Under the pieces are notes generated by a model. It was not told where the DNA came from. It did no database searches and saw nothing but the letters and a program-made list of their open reading frames with translations. Positions 19,301-28,141 of a stretch of 64,000 bases of DNA are shown piece by piece (position 1 is the first letter of the stretch; each line of letters starts with the position of its first letter). Source of the stretch: a virus. The DNA lies in IMG/VR virus record IMGVR_UViG_3300033145_003233, positions 434,001-498,000 of that record; one strand, 5' to 3'. The position numbers and the translations under genes are program-made.

Positions 19301-22208
19301 CCGGCAAATAATTATCAACTTCAGAGACACCAAACAACTCTAAAGAAATAGTAGGAGATTGAGAATATGGGGCGACAAAAGAACCAGCAACAGAATACAA
19401 TGGCTCATTAAAAACAATCTTATTATTATCCGTATCAATCTCATACAGAACAGGAGATTCTCCAGCTTGTGCCTGTCTCAAACTAGCTACATCAACTTCA
19501 TTATTAGTCGTGAAATAATCCTCATTCAAAGTGCCAGAAATATGTAAGATATAACTAGATGCTCCTTCGATATCTTCTTCTGTAGAATAAACTTGATAAT
19601 CATTTGTAGCCCATTCTGATACATGAACATTAGAACGCAATTCTATTCTTTTATCTACTCCTTCATCATTAGTATGATGATGAACTTCTATCGCTGCATT
19701 TGTTTTGGTAGTAAGAGGATCTACAAAATTCTCCAAGTTAACCACATTAGACACATCTATACTAACAGTATTAGTACCATTACTAGTTGTGACCTTCCCA
19801 ATAAAAACAGAAGCAGATGGAGCTATTGCTGAACTAGTTACACTAATATTCGTTTCGCTTTTATATTTTCTTACTAAATAATAATAATTTTCCCCGTTCT
19901 TTAATGCGGAATCTGTATCTATATAAGTTATTTGGGAAATTGGAACATAATCTATTACAACAAAAGAATAATTATTCCCAATAGATTTTAATATTTCGTA
20001 TCCATCAAAAAATCCGCTGCTAGCATCCCAAGACAACTCCACGTCCGAATTATTACTATTTACATCAGCAGTCAAACCAGCAGGTGGAGATAGTGATAAA
20101 CCCTCAGATGGTGTGGCAGATATTAACCCAGATGGCATATAATTATCAGCTATCGGATTAACTGATTCATTCCCATAGATATCAACAGCAGTAACAAAAT
20201 ATGTATATGTTATTTCATTAGAAACAGAATAATCTGTAAAATCATTTCTAACAGAAGACATCGTTGCTAATAAAGAAAAATCTGAAGGACGTAAATAAAA
20301 CTGAAATGTTGCCCTATAGACCTTATAAAACTCTAATTCTTGTGCTTCTGACGTATCCGGATCCCACCTTAAATTAAGCTGAGTATCTCCTGTAAATAAT
20401 TCTAGCCCCCCTGGAGACGAAGGCAACAACCTTCCCTCTTCAGCAATAAATTGCTGAAAAGTCTCATACCCTTCACCAATAGACCCAAAAACATCATAAG
20501 AAACAATATTTATATTATATCTATAACTAACATTAAAAGATTCAGAAGAGATAGTAAATGTATTAGATTTATCTATCCTTAAATTTTCCACGTAAGCAGT
20601 GCCATCAATATCTTGACTACTTAAATCTACGATAGAAATAGTAATTAGATTATGAGAAAAATATGATTCTGTAGGGTTCGTCCAACTTAAAAATATACTA
20701 TTATCTGCCTTCCTCTCTATACTAAAATTTTGAACAGCAGGAACTGGTTCGCTAATAATAGTACGACTAATTCTAGTAACTACTCCATTGCTTAAATTAC
20801 CATCTTCATCTTCTGTCTGAATAAGAATCAGATAAGGAGTATATTGTTTAATTGATTCATATTGCAAATCATCATTAACAATGTACGGAATATATTTAAT
20901 ATGAGAACTATAACATATACCATCCCCATCATTATCATCAGGACATCCATATAATCTAGAAATAGATTCTAATATCTCGATAGGTTCAGAAAATCTTGAA
21001 CCAGACTCTATAAATGTAATAATAAATTTATAAGCATAAGAGAGATAAGGATCTGATTGATCATACCTCCAAACAATATCCGTTTCTATCCCAACATTTT
21101 CAAAAGAACTTATGCTAAATTCCACATCTATATTATTAATTTCTCCTGCACCAGGATTATATGATAGAAAAGTTCTAACAGATATCCCCTCTGAAAAAAC
21201 ACTAGAGATACTTACAGAATAAACAGTAACTTCATAATTTCTGTTATTTTCCATATTCTCGAAAATAATATAGGTTGAACCAAAATCTGAATCCGAAGAT
21301 TCAGATACATCCGCTACAGTAGGATTCCCTACAGATACATAATTATCATCTTGCAACTGAACTGATACCCTATATGCTAAAATATTATCACTAGCAGAGT
21401 TATCCCATATCACTTCTAATGTCTGATCACTAGGAAATGCCTGCACAAAAATAGGGGGCATAGGAATTCTATCATCTATAGCGGTAGAGATGTCTATATC
21501 TGATGAATCACTTTCATTCCCGCTTAAATCTACAGTTATAACTTGGTAAGAATATTCTCGATTCTGCTCTAATTCGATATCCACATAAATAGTTTCTGTA
21601 GTAGTCCCTAATATAGTTATATCACTACCATCAATACGGATTACTTTATAATGACTAAAATCAGGTTCACTATTAGCACTCCAGCTAAAAGCTATTTCCT
21701 TATACGATAACAACTCTACACTTGCGTCCTCTTCCCCTCTCCCCATTAACCTTCTCAAATAAGTGAGAAAATCAGCATCATAAGAACTCAAAGAAGATAA
21801 ATAGTTAGAGATGCTACTTTCCTGTTGCAAACCAGATGGAGATGATGGGGCTATCGAATCTATTCCTTCCACATTAGCCATATTAGAATTACCGCTAGTT
21901 CCCCCTACTTCTCCTTCTTTAGCCAACATATAAATATAATGAATAGCATTGCTAGATAGACTAATTTCAAAACCACCGAAAGACTGAATAACTCTTCTGT
22001 CTATTAAGCCCATGCCAGGAGATATAGATACAGTCCCATCCTCATTATTAGAAATATCCCATCCTGTAATAATACCATCTCCAACCATGTCAGATAAAAA
22101 CGCTAATTGATTATCGATGATAGTGAATCTTCTCTCATCTGACCTAGAGGAGTAAATTTCGCCCCATTTAAAGGCTTCTAAATTATAATGTTTCGTATAA
22201 AAAGGCAT
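16332..22208 (-). CDS. Giant tail fibre-like protein: shared N-terminal docking module, Fn3 repeats, BNR/Asp-box propellers
   Basis: 1958 residues. The first 100 residues (YNLEAFKWGE, RRFTIIDNQL, GDGIITGWDI, SISPGMGLI) match the N-terminus of the protein at 41614-44850, suggesting a common attachment to the tail. Residues 160-900 carry Fn3-like domains (DFSHYKVIRID, YSYQVITVD, LNLRWDPD) and a calcium-type loop DDNDGDGIC. After a His-rich HHH stretch near 850 and a fibre-type SGQFNSAQMPAVDH motif, the C-terminal half has Asp-box blades: SDNYGNDW, SLDEGRSW, DDSGKFW and STNDGVSW, typical of BNR/sialidase or Ycf48-like propellers. An alpha-helical insert (about 1470-1560, SLDQLAAIEE) interrupts them. 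No sialidase catalytic set was identified, so it is probably a binding structure. It starts 1 bp after the upstream stop with no SD. Confidence 0.8.
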   Translation of the reverse strand: MPFYTKHYNLEAFKWGEIYSSRSDERRFTIIDNQLAFLSDMVGDGIITGWDISNNEDGTVSISPGMGLIDRRVIQSFGGFEISLSSNAIHYIYMLAKEGEVGGTSGNSNMANVEGIDSIAPSSPSGLQQESSISNYLSSLSSYDADFLTYLRRLMGRGEEDASVELLSYKEIAFSWSANSEPDFSHYKVIRIDGSDITILGTTTETIYVDIELEQNREYSYQVITVDLSGNESDSSDIDISTAIDDRIPMPPIFVQAFPSDQTLEVIWDNSASDNILAYRVSVQLQDDNYVSVGNPTVADVSESSDSDFGSTYIIFENMENNRNYEVTVYSVSISSVFSEGISVRTFLSYNPGAGEINNIDVEFSISSFENVGIETDIVWRYDQSDPYLSYAYKFIITFIESGSRFSEPIEILESISRLYGCPDDNDGDGICYSSHIKYIPYIVNDDLQYESIKQYTPYLILIQTEDEDGNLSNGVVTRISRTIISEPVPAVQNFSIERKADNSIFLSWTNPTESYFSHNLITISIVDLSSQDIDGTAYVENLRIDKSNTFTISSESFNVSYRYNINIVSYDVFGSIGEGYETFQQFIAEEGRLLPSSPGGLELFTGDTQLNLRWDPDTSEAQELEFYKVYRATFQFYLRPSDFSLLATMSSVRNDFTDYSVSNEITYTYFVTAVDIYGNESVNPIADNYMPSGLISATPSEGLSLSPPAGLTADVNSNNSDVELSWDASSGFFDGYEILKSIGNNYSFVVIDYVPISQITYIDTDSALKNGENYYYLVRKYKSETNISVTSSAIAPSASVFIGKVTTSNGTNTVSIDVSNVVNLENFVDPLTTKTNAAIEVHHHTNDEGVDKRIELRSNVHVSEWATNDYQVYSTEEDIEGASSYILHISGTLNEDYFTTNNEVDVASLRQAQAGESPVLYEIDTDNNKIVFNEPLYSVAGSFVAPYSQSPTISLELFGVSEVDNYLPVVHIGDLSATQFRSGQFNSAQMPAVDHEGRKGERLLPLRLPMQTLDNFVYSIAAVYDDADRNEMGDAVTFYDFISIEGERVLSATSNGIWLSDNYGNDWNKVSDFSEAVHRLYKSTAGDYYAITNYGVYKSGGSSFRQWGRMAGLDYVKVIRDITGDSRGNLYITTDLGVFRLNSENVPYIEDTWEKLSLFGPRSSETYAILYDETYIEGSIETSNRILVSNELGLLQSLDEGRSWNYISDLESLIKVRKFIKDDNYIFALSDTAIYREETGTDVFLKIADLDVNISRKMEIFNSNIYVNTDNGAKVSTSSNIYIDTGIEFAGIWSLANINNNTAIITAINGINNDLFVGMDRKLYLLDDSGKFWLQYEQKNTTVPSFYVNSVLQKLGYYYNNSGSNHNVSFDEVVNHEYIVEAVNKYDIYTAEYGGWVYNKYNAKFVVYQNNIQFGESRDEIEIDMGEFIDVVIPTYTDNNAHEAQADIYKAQLQTSLDQLAAIEEIEGNQAVDVVVDIYANFELFLSQLYEDARVVTDSAGNTSNFILPSISTDLVNKRTSISNSGVETEIEDMVYTSINNIRNTDYSISINVVDGMFVFGLPFDKYDNLTLDILDTTIKNAGEYSHRELEDSFEYAYSGPSSYLSQVQQVNLVKLGIFSEIQWPGQQTVLSPPFQMDTIIPVNEEWYDNLNSTINYTKEVYNENLSLSISYPSTVAYISATNNILVGGRGGVISINRATLEIDEVNFGSIANQMVRSIFQSNDNIYILTDKNIFISTNDGVSWSEYNRSGLPNYLYSIGSLHNNLLIGASDGIYIKLSDSDAIDWEKVMDSSSPVSVMYSSNILFSVIDKKIYISSNGFTYTDTEVGSDLDVTNINRYGYTTTYISTNQGLYSDNGTFNSLSPKLEEIDLGELLTSTTIATVNDTVTNNTDKIIIGVSNGDYGVIQEDMLKIKESTSLDSIHKIIIINDDIWLFGQDACKVSFLDYPIKLSTGAPM

Positions 22209-22209
22209 G

Positions 22210-25200
22210 TTAAATATTTAAAGTTACAAATTCGTTATTATCTAATTCTACCATAATGCCAAAATTATTTACGATAGGAACATCCTCATAACCACCGCAA
22301 GACTCCGTACTCTGAATATCTCTTACCTGGAAAGTATATGAATTAGAAGCAAAGACATAATCCCCTCCATCATGAGCTTCTATAGTAAGATAATATATTG
22401 TCCCCACAGTGAAATCTGTAGGAGTAGGCCTATATACTACATTTACTGATTCTCCAGCAGAAACCGAAGAACCATCTTCTGGAATCTGGACATCCTCCAC
22501 AAACCAGCCACTTCTATCGTTACCACTGAAAACAGTCAAATATTCGCTAGTTCTCTCCAAATCTTGATAAAACTTTATTCTAAAATGATAATAATTAGAT
22601 GTACCTTCATTATTGGTAAAATTAAAATCTACAGTATCAATAAATGAAGCAGTGCAACTAGCAATGAATGAATCATCATTAGAAAGAACTACAAATTCTG
22701 AATCATAAATATACTCTATTTTCACAAAATAATATGTATTACAAACTATGTTAGCAAATCCAGGCACAGCAAATAACATATCCTCTGCTGCCCCATGCCC
22801 TATCACAACTCCCTCCTCAGGTATAGCAATACTATTTACGCTAAAACCTTCTGAACTATCAAGAGAATATGCAGAAAATACCGGATTCAATAAGGCAGCA
22901 TCCTCATAAAGAGTAATCCTAAAATGATAACTATTAGTAGTACCAGTATTATTCTCAAGAGAAAAATCAATAGTATTAACAAATAAATTAGAATTATATG
23001 GCCCATATTCATCAAATTCTACTGGCTCAATTAATGAGCGATTTGGACTAATTAATTTAATACCTACCCTTAAATTAGTTCCCGTTTGAGTTACATTGAA
23101 TATTCTATTCTCGTCCACTGGCTGATATTCTGTCCAATCAATGGAATTAGTAGTATTTATCCCAAAAACGATATCAGCAGAAACGGGGATTACCTTACGA
23201 CTGGTAATAATTCCCCTTTCAATTCTGCTAGGCATTGTAAAATTAGTAGTAAAGAAATGAATGGATTCACTAGTTATAGCTCTAATACTTGCCCTATGGA
23301 AAGAAGGAGTTATTCCCTTTTCTGTACTAATTAAAACAACTTTAAATTGGATAAATTGTCCAACCAAATGACTTATATCTACCCCTGATGATTGATAGTT
23401 ATAAAATGGCCCAACCCAATCCGCTATTAAAATATCATTTTGAGAAGTGGAGCTTCTAATATATACTATCGCCTGAGTATTAAATAATTCCGTTGCCTGC
23501 CATGAAATAGTTTCCCATTTAACCAAATCATTTGTTCCATCAAAAATTTCACTAAGATATTCTCCTCTTTCCTCATCAATTTTATCCGCAGAATAAAATT
23601 TATTATCACCAGTTAAAGTATAAGACGTATTGCCAAGTTCATCTAACTCTAATATTTTATTTTCATTCACGAAATCAACAAGGTCCGAGATAGATATACT
23701 ATCTATAAACTTGTTAGTTACAGTTAAATCAGAACCTAGAATAGTCTCATTTCCTGCCCTATCTATAAGCTTTAAATAAATAGTTTTATTCTGTAACAAG
23801 GGATCAAGCTTAGTGATTCCAGTATCAGAGATAACATATAACGTATTTTTATTTTGAGAATCATTAAAAGCTATATCAATTATATCTTCATTATGAGTAT
23901 ATTTCCAAGTCCAAGAACCAGCTTCTGACAAATAATAAAGAGTATTACCAACCGCCGCATACACTGATGAGTAACTAGAAATAGTTGTTCCAGAAACAAC
24001 CACTGGGAATACTTTAATAGAATTTATACTTGCCGGTGCGGTTCTAAAAGATATATCATAAGTATTATTCCCAGCTACTGACCTACGAACCGTGCCATTT
24101 ATCAACCCACCTACAAAAACGTTACCTTCTCTATCAAGATAAGAAATAGATGTCAATGATTCAGTAGAATTATACACTATAAAAGCGGCTTCATTCTCAA
24201 TATCAATTTCATATATATATCCTTCTGGCCCAGTTGCCGCCAATAAATTAGAGCTACCAGCAACACTAGTTAAAGAATAAACATTCTCATCTATCTCTTC
24301 AACTACTTTACTTAAACTAGGATCAATATTTTGAGCCGTCCCATCATTAAATAAATAAACTGCCCCTGTCTGACCTGCCCCTTCTGCATATTCATTGCCA
24401 CTTCCTATTCCTGAACCGATATAAAACTTACCATCTAATTCATGAAAACAATATGCTCTTGATTCAAAAACAGTTAGCATATCAAATTCAACCAACTCTG
24501 TTCCTAAATAATTATAGATATAAATTTTAGCTGGTTCTATATCGTGACCAATACTTACAAGTAACTTATCATTGTATTTAGCTATAAAATCAACAAGCCC
24601 ATCATCATCATAAGTGAAGAGACTTTCCCATGCTTCCGTAACCCAGTTATATTTATATACTATTGCCGGATTAGAAGTAGCTCCATATAATTCATTCTCA
24701 GGAGAAATATAAGTAACTACAGTCCCCATGCCTCGAGGAAAAGTAATTTCTTTAGTAATGGATTCTAAAGAAATACCCAGATCATGATTAAGAGAAGTCG
24801 AAAATGGAACTGACGATTGAGAAGTGACCCCATCAGTTGTAAAATTATCATAATTCGAAACAATCATTCTATCTATGCCAGAACCTTCAACTAAAATATC
24901 ACCAGTAGAAACATCCCCATCTAGGACATTATCAGTAGCACCATTAATAAGAACCTTTACAATACTTCTATCAACTTGCCTATCTATTGTTATACCATCA
25001 ACATCAGTTGGAAAGGAAGGAGGAAGAGTATCTAGATGAATTTTATCAAATGGCAATACACTAGAGCTATCATTAACCTTAACTTCATTATCATTTCCTG
25101 TTGTGGCGACATAGATATCCGAACCATCAAATTCTATATCTGTTATTCTTATTAAATTACCGCCCATATTCTCTTTCTCTATTTGAGTTTGAGCGAAACT

Positions 25201-28125
25201 TGCTATTTCTTCCAAATCTGATCTAACGACAGCTTCTACTACATCATCATTGTTAAGAGGCATTCTAAATTTAATTAATTTAGCTACATCATCATTATAA
25301 CTAAGATTATAACCATAATTAATTCTATTCCCATTAATATAAACTTCAACGATAGAGTCATTAGAAATAGATACCCCTTCGTCCAGAACATAGTAAACAC
25401 TAAAGTCATCACCATCAGCAGTTATAGAAGAAGGCCTATAAAAAAGAGTTGAATAAGTATCTTCATCATCATTAACAATTATCTGATTTATAGCGGACAT
25501 ACTACCAGCAAAAAGAATATTAGGGTCCTTCCATACTATACTTTTTACATTGTTATTCCAGATAGTATCATCTTTAGAAGAAATAGTATTATCAAAATTA
25601 AACCCAACCATTTTATTAATCCCGCTAGAAGTAGCTATATATCTAATTGCCGTATTCCTAATAGCTATATCATTTATTATATTAGAAGATAAACCATTTG
25701 TAGTAGTAACCTGTATAAAGTTATCTTTATAAAATCTATATAAGCCATTCTCTTTTGTTCCAATCCATACACAATTATTCTCATCTACTCTTAAACATGT
25801 AATATATTCCCCATTACAAGCAGGATTAGTATATGTAGTAGAAATAGCAATAATCCCTAATGCAGGTGGGATAGTTCCAACAACATCCTCTACCACAACA
25901 TTATCATAAATATACAACCCAGAATCAGTACCAACAAACATTTTATTATCTTTATCAAAGACAATAGAAGTAACAACTTCTGATGATATTCCTGGCAAAA
26001 CTAAACTTTTAAAACCATTAATATGGTCGGTGCCATATCTTACAACGCCCTCTCTCCCACCTATATACATATTATTATTCTTATCAAAAGCTATAGCTCT
26101 TAATTTTTGCAACCCTTCCTCATCATCAGCTTGTTGATCTCCGCTCGCATTTACAAAACCAGGTAAATCATGACCCTCTCCAACAGAAACAAGTCTATTT
26201 TGCCTATTGATATAATAAAACATCCCGCAAGGACCGAGCAACCATACATCTCCATAATTATTAACTATAGCATCATGAGCAGATAAGGAATTAACATCAA
26301 GGGTATTAACTCCCAATTCTTTAATGGCATAAGGCTCTACAGCATCATTCAAATAATATTTTATTTCTTTAAAAACATAATGAGCATTTAACACATCAGA
26401 AAAATCGCCAAATCTTATCTCTTTTGTAAAAATACTTTTATTTAATGTATAATCGCGATCCCTATTTCCGAAAGAAGGAGAATTAGGATCTACACCTATA
26501 TCTACACCATAATTGATAGATATAGTAGAACTATCTCGAGATAAATTATAAAAAGCACACTTAGCTTTTAAGAGTCTATCCTGAGAAAATACAAACTTAT
26601 TTTCGCTCGTCAAATAAGATTCGTACACGATAGGTAATTCCCCATTAAAAAATGTCGGAATCCCAGGAGAATATGCATTTCTATCATCATTAAAAACCAA
26701 CATAACACTAGAATTAAAAGAATCATTCTCATAAACAGCCACAAAAAGAGCAGAACTAGATGGCCTATTTTCTTGAAGAGTTGTATCAAAATAGGGATCT
26801 GATGGATTAGTAACTAAATTGAACTCCCGGTAATCCCCAGTCTTAAAATCTTGCCAAACTATATATATATTTCCAGTTGAAAGTTGTTCAGAAAGGACAG
26901 GGTACATAGCCCCTCCACGACCATCAATGGTAGTAGAACCACCTGAAATCATATCTAGAGAAGGAGTCAAGATAGCAGTAAAAATTTGATATTCCCCATA
27001 AGCATTATCATGCCACACTACAAAAATCTTACCCTCCACGTTAGCCAATATACTAGAATGATCTGCTTTCCCTAATATATTCTCTTGATTATACGAATCT
27101 GATACGATAACTGGAGAAACTTTAACTGCGCTAATAGCATTATATTTAATTACTTCTATATATGAACTATTATTTTGCTTTTTAGCAGTCCATGATATAA
27201 ATAAATCGTCCATATAAGAAGCTATAGAAGGACGAAAAGAACCATATGTATTTGTAGATATCTCTTCTTCTCCTCTCCATTTATTTTCATTGATTATAAA
27301 AATATCTATATATGTTTCCGGATGAGTTTGTCTGCTATCTTCCCAAACAACACAAATATTAGATTGACTATCAAAAATAGGTTTAGGATACTTGCAATAT
27401 CCTATATCTTGACCAGTATAATAAGGATCACTCCATCCTATATCATTTTTATATACTATCCCTATTACGCTACCTTCTGTTTGTTTTGACTCAAAAACTA
27501 CATATATATTCTCATTACTGTCCGCCATAATAGAAGGAAACTGAATACCATTATCTGACACAACAATTACTTCTGGTTCAGACCATACTGTTCCGTTAAA
27601 TTTAGAATAGAATAAAGAACCAACATTATTACCATCATCCCACCATGAAGCATGTAAATTACCACTAACGTCTTCAAAAATAACTGGATTCAGAGCATTG
27701 CCACTTACCGTTGCCTTTTCAGAAAAATTAGCATTAAGCAACTCTGAATAAGATGAAGAATCAGACGATTTAGCATATAATTTTAAATTATCTCCTTTGC
27801 CAATAATGCGATAATCATTTTCAGCAGTAGCATCATAAATAACTGACTGATTAGCATTGGATAAAATTATTTCTTGAGTTAAAAAGTTAATTGTTTCTTG
27901 TCGAGTTCCATCATTAACATATAATCCTATTCCATTCCCCTTCTTATTTTCATCAGCAAACCATTCACTATTCTGCACATCAGACACCCTTAAATTAAGA
28001 TCAATAGTCCACCCTTTTTTATTATCCGCATTATTGAACCACTCTGTCCCAAATCTATTTTGAGTATAATAGCACACCCCTCCTTTTTGTGCCCCATATT
28101 CGTCTATTATACTTGGATTAGCCAT
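22210..28125 (-). CDS. Giant beta-propeller tail protein with two C-terminal FHFR/FY-D modules
   Basis: 1971 residues; AGGGG lies 5 nt before ATG. The N-terminal 130 residues resemble a LamG/ConA sandwich (GWTIDLNLRV). A first propeller (about 150-480) repeats the pattern NIYVVF/CVVWEDSR/FVVWHDNA/YIVWQDFKTGD. A second (about 600-860) has regulator-propeller blades such as NNMYIGGREGVVRY, NKMFVGTDSGLYIY and NCVWIGTKENGLYRF with a NGLSSNIINDIAI link, as in two-component regulator propellers. A third beta-propeller-like block follows (about 1130-1430). The end has two similar units of about 110 residues, each with Y-HFRI-x-(F/L)-Y-x-D, a Ser-rich WF or F turn, IPE-(D/E)-G and a cysteine- or Tyr-rich strand; related units occur at 33789-36488 and 36499-40494. 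Host attachment is inferred; no catalytic site recognised. Confidence 0.78.
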   Translation of the reverse strand: MANPSIIDEYGAQKGGVCYYTQNRFGTEWFNNADNKKGWTIDLNLRVSDVQNSEWFADENKKGNGIGLYVNDGTRQETINFLTQEIILSNANQSVIYDATAENDYRIIGKGDNLKLYAKSSDSSSYSELLNANFSEKATVSGNALNPVIFEDVSGNLHASWWDDGNNVGSLFYSKFNGTVWSEPEVIVVSDNGIQFPSIMADSNENIYVVFESKQTEGSVIGIVYKNDIGWSDPYYTGQDIGYCKYPKPIFDSQSNICVVWEDSRQTHPETYIDIFIINENKWRGEEEISTNTYGSFRPSIASYMDDLFISWTAKKQNNSSYIEVIKYNAISAVKVSPVIVSDSYNQENILGKADHSSILANVEGKIFVVWHDNAYGEYQIFTAILTPSLDMISGGSTTIDGRGGAMYPVLSEQLSTGNIYIVWQDFKTGDYREFNLVTNPSDPYFDTTLQENRPSSSALFVAVYENDSFNSSVMLVFNDDRNAYSPGIPTFFNGELPIVYESYLTSENKFVFSQDRLLKAKCAFYNLSRDSSTISINYGVDIGVDPNSPSFGNRDRDYTLNKSIFTKEIRFGDFSDVLNAHYVFKEIKYYLNDAVEPYAIKELGVNTLDVNSLSAHDAIVNNYGDVWLLGPCGMFYYINRQNRLVSVGEGHDLPGFVNASGDQQADDEEGLQKLRAIAFDKNNNMYIGGREGVVRYGTDHINGFKSLVLPGISSEVVTSIVFDKDNKMFVGTDSGLYIYDNVVVEDVVGTIPPALGIIAISTTYTNPACNGEYITCLRVDENNCVWIGTKENGLYRFYKDNFIQVTTTNGLSSNIINDIAIRNTAIRYIATSSGINKMVGFNFDNTISSKDDTIWNNNVKSIVWKDPNILFAGSMSAINQIIVNDDEDTYSTLFYRPSSITADGDDFSVYYVLDEGVSISNDSIVEVYINGNRINYGYNLSYNDDVAKLIKFRMPLNNDDVVEAVVRSDLEEIASFAQTQIEKENMGGNLIRITDIEFDGSDIYVATTGNDNEVKVNDSSSVLPFDKIHLDTLPPSFPTDVDGITIDRQVDRSIVKVLINGATDNVLDGDVSTGDILVEGSGIDRMIVSNYDNFTTDGVTSQSSVPFSTSLNHDLGISLESITKEITFPRGMGTVVTYISPENELYGATSNPAIVYKYNWVTEAWESLFTYDDDGLVDFIAKYNDKLLVSIGHDIEPAKIYIYNYLGTELVEFDMLTVFESRAYCFHELDGKFYIGSGIGSGNEYAEGAGQTGAVYLFNDGTAQNIDPSLSKVVEEIDENVYSLTSVAGSSNLLAATGPEGYIYEIDIENEAAFIVYNSTESLTSISYLDREGNVFVGGLINGTVRRSVAGNNTYDISFRTAPASINSIKVFPVVVSGTTISSYSSVYAAVGNTLYYLSEAGSWTWKYTHNEDIIDIAFNDSQNKNTLYVISDTGITKLDPLLQNKTIYLKLIDRAGNETILGSDLTVTNKFIDSISISDLVDFVNENKILELDELGNTSYTLTGDNKFYSADKIDEERGEYLSEIFDGTNDLVKWETISWQATELFNTQAIVYIRSSTSQNDILIADWVGPFYNYQSSGVDISHLVGQFIQFKVVLISTEKGITPSFHRASIRAITSESIHFFTTNFTMPSRIERGIITSRKVIPVSADIVFGINTTNSIDWTEYQPVDENRIFNVTQTGTNLRVGIKLISPNRSLIEPVEFDEYGPYNSNLFVNTIDFSLENNTGTTNSYHFRITLYEDAALLNPVFSAYSLDSSEGFSVNSIAIPEEGVVIGHGAAEDMLFAVPGFANIVCNTYYFVKIEYIYDSEFVVLSNDDSFIASCTASFIDTVDFNFTNNEGTSNYYHFRIKFYQDLERTSEYLTVFSGNDRSGWFVEDVQIPEDGSSVSAGESVNVVYRPTPTDFTVGTIYYLTIEAHDGGDYVFASNSYTFQVRDIQSTESCGGYEDVPIVNNFGIMVELDNNEFVTLNI

Positions 28126-28141
28126 ATTTCCCCTGCCTTAT

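Noticed and set aside
16332-22208. Catalytic sialidase because of the Asp-boxes
   Set aside because: The Asp-box motif marks propeller blades in general; I could not find the Arg triad and Tyr/Glu pair needed for sialidase activity.
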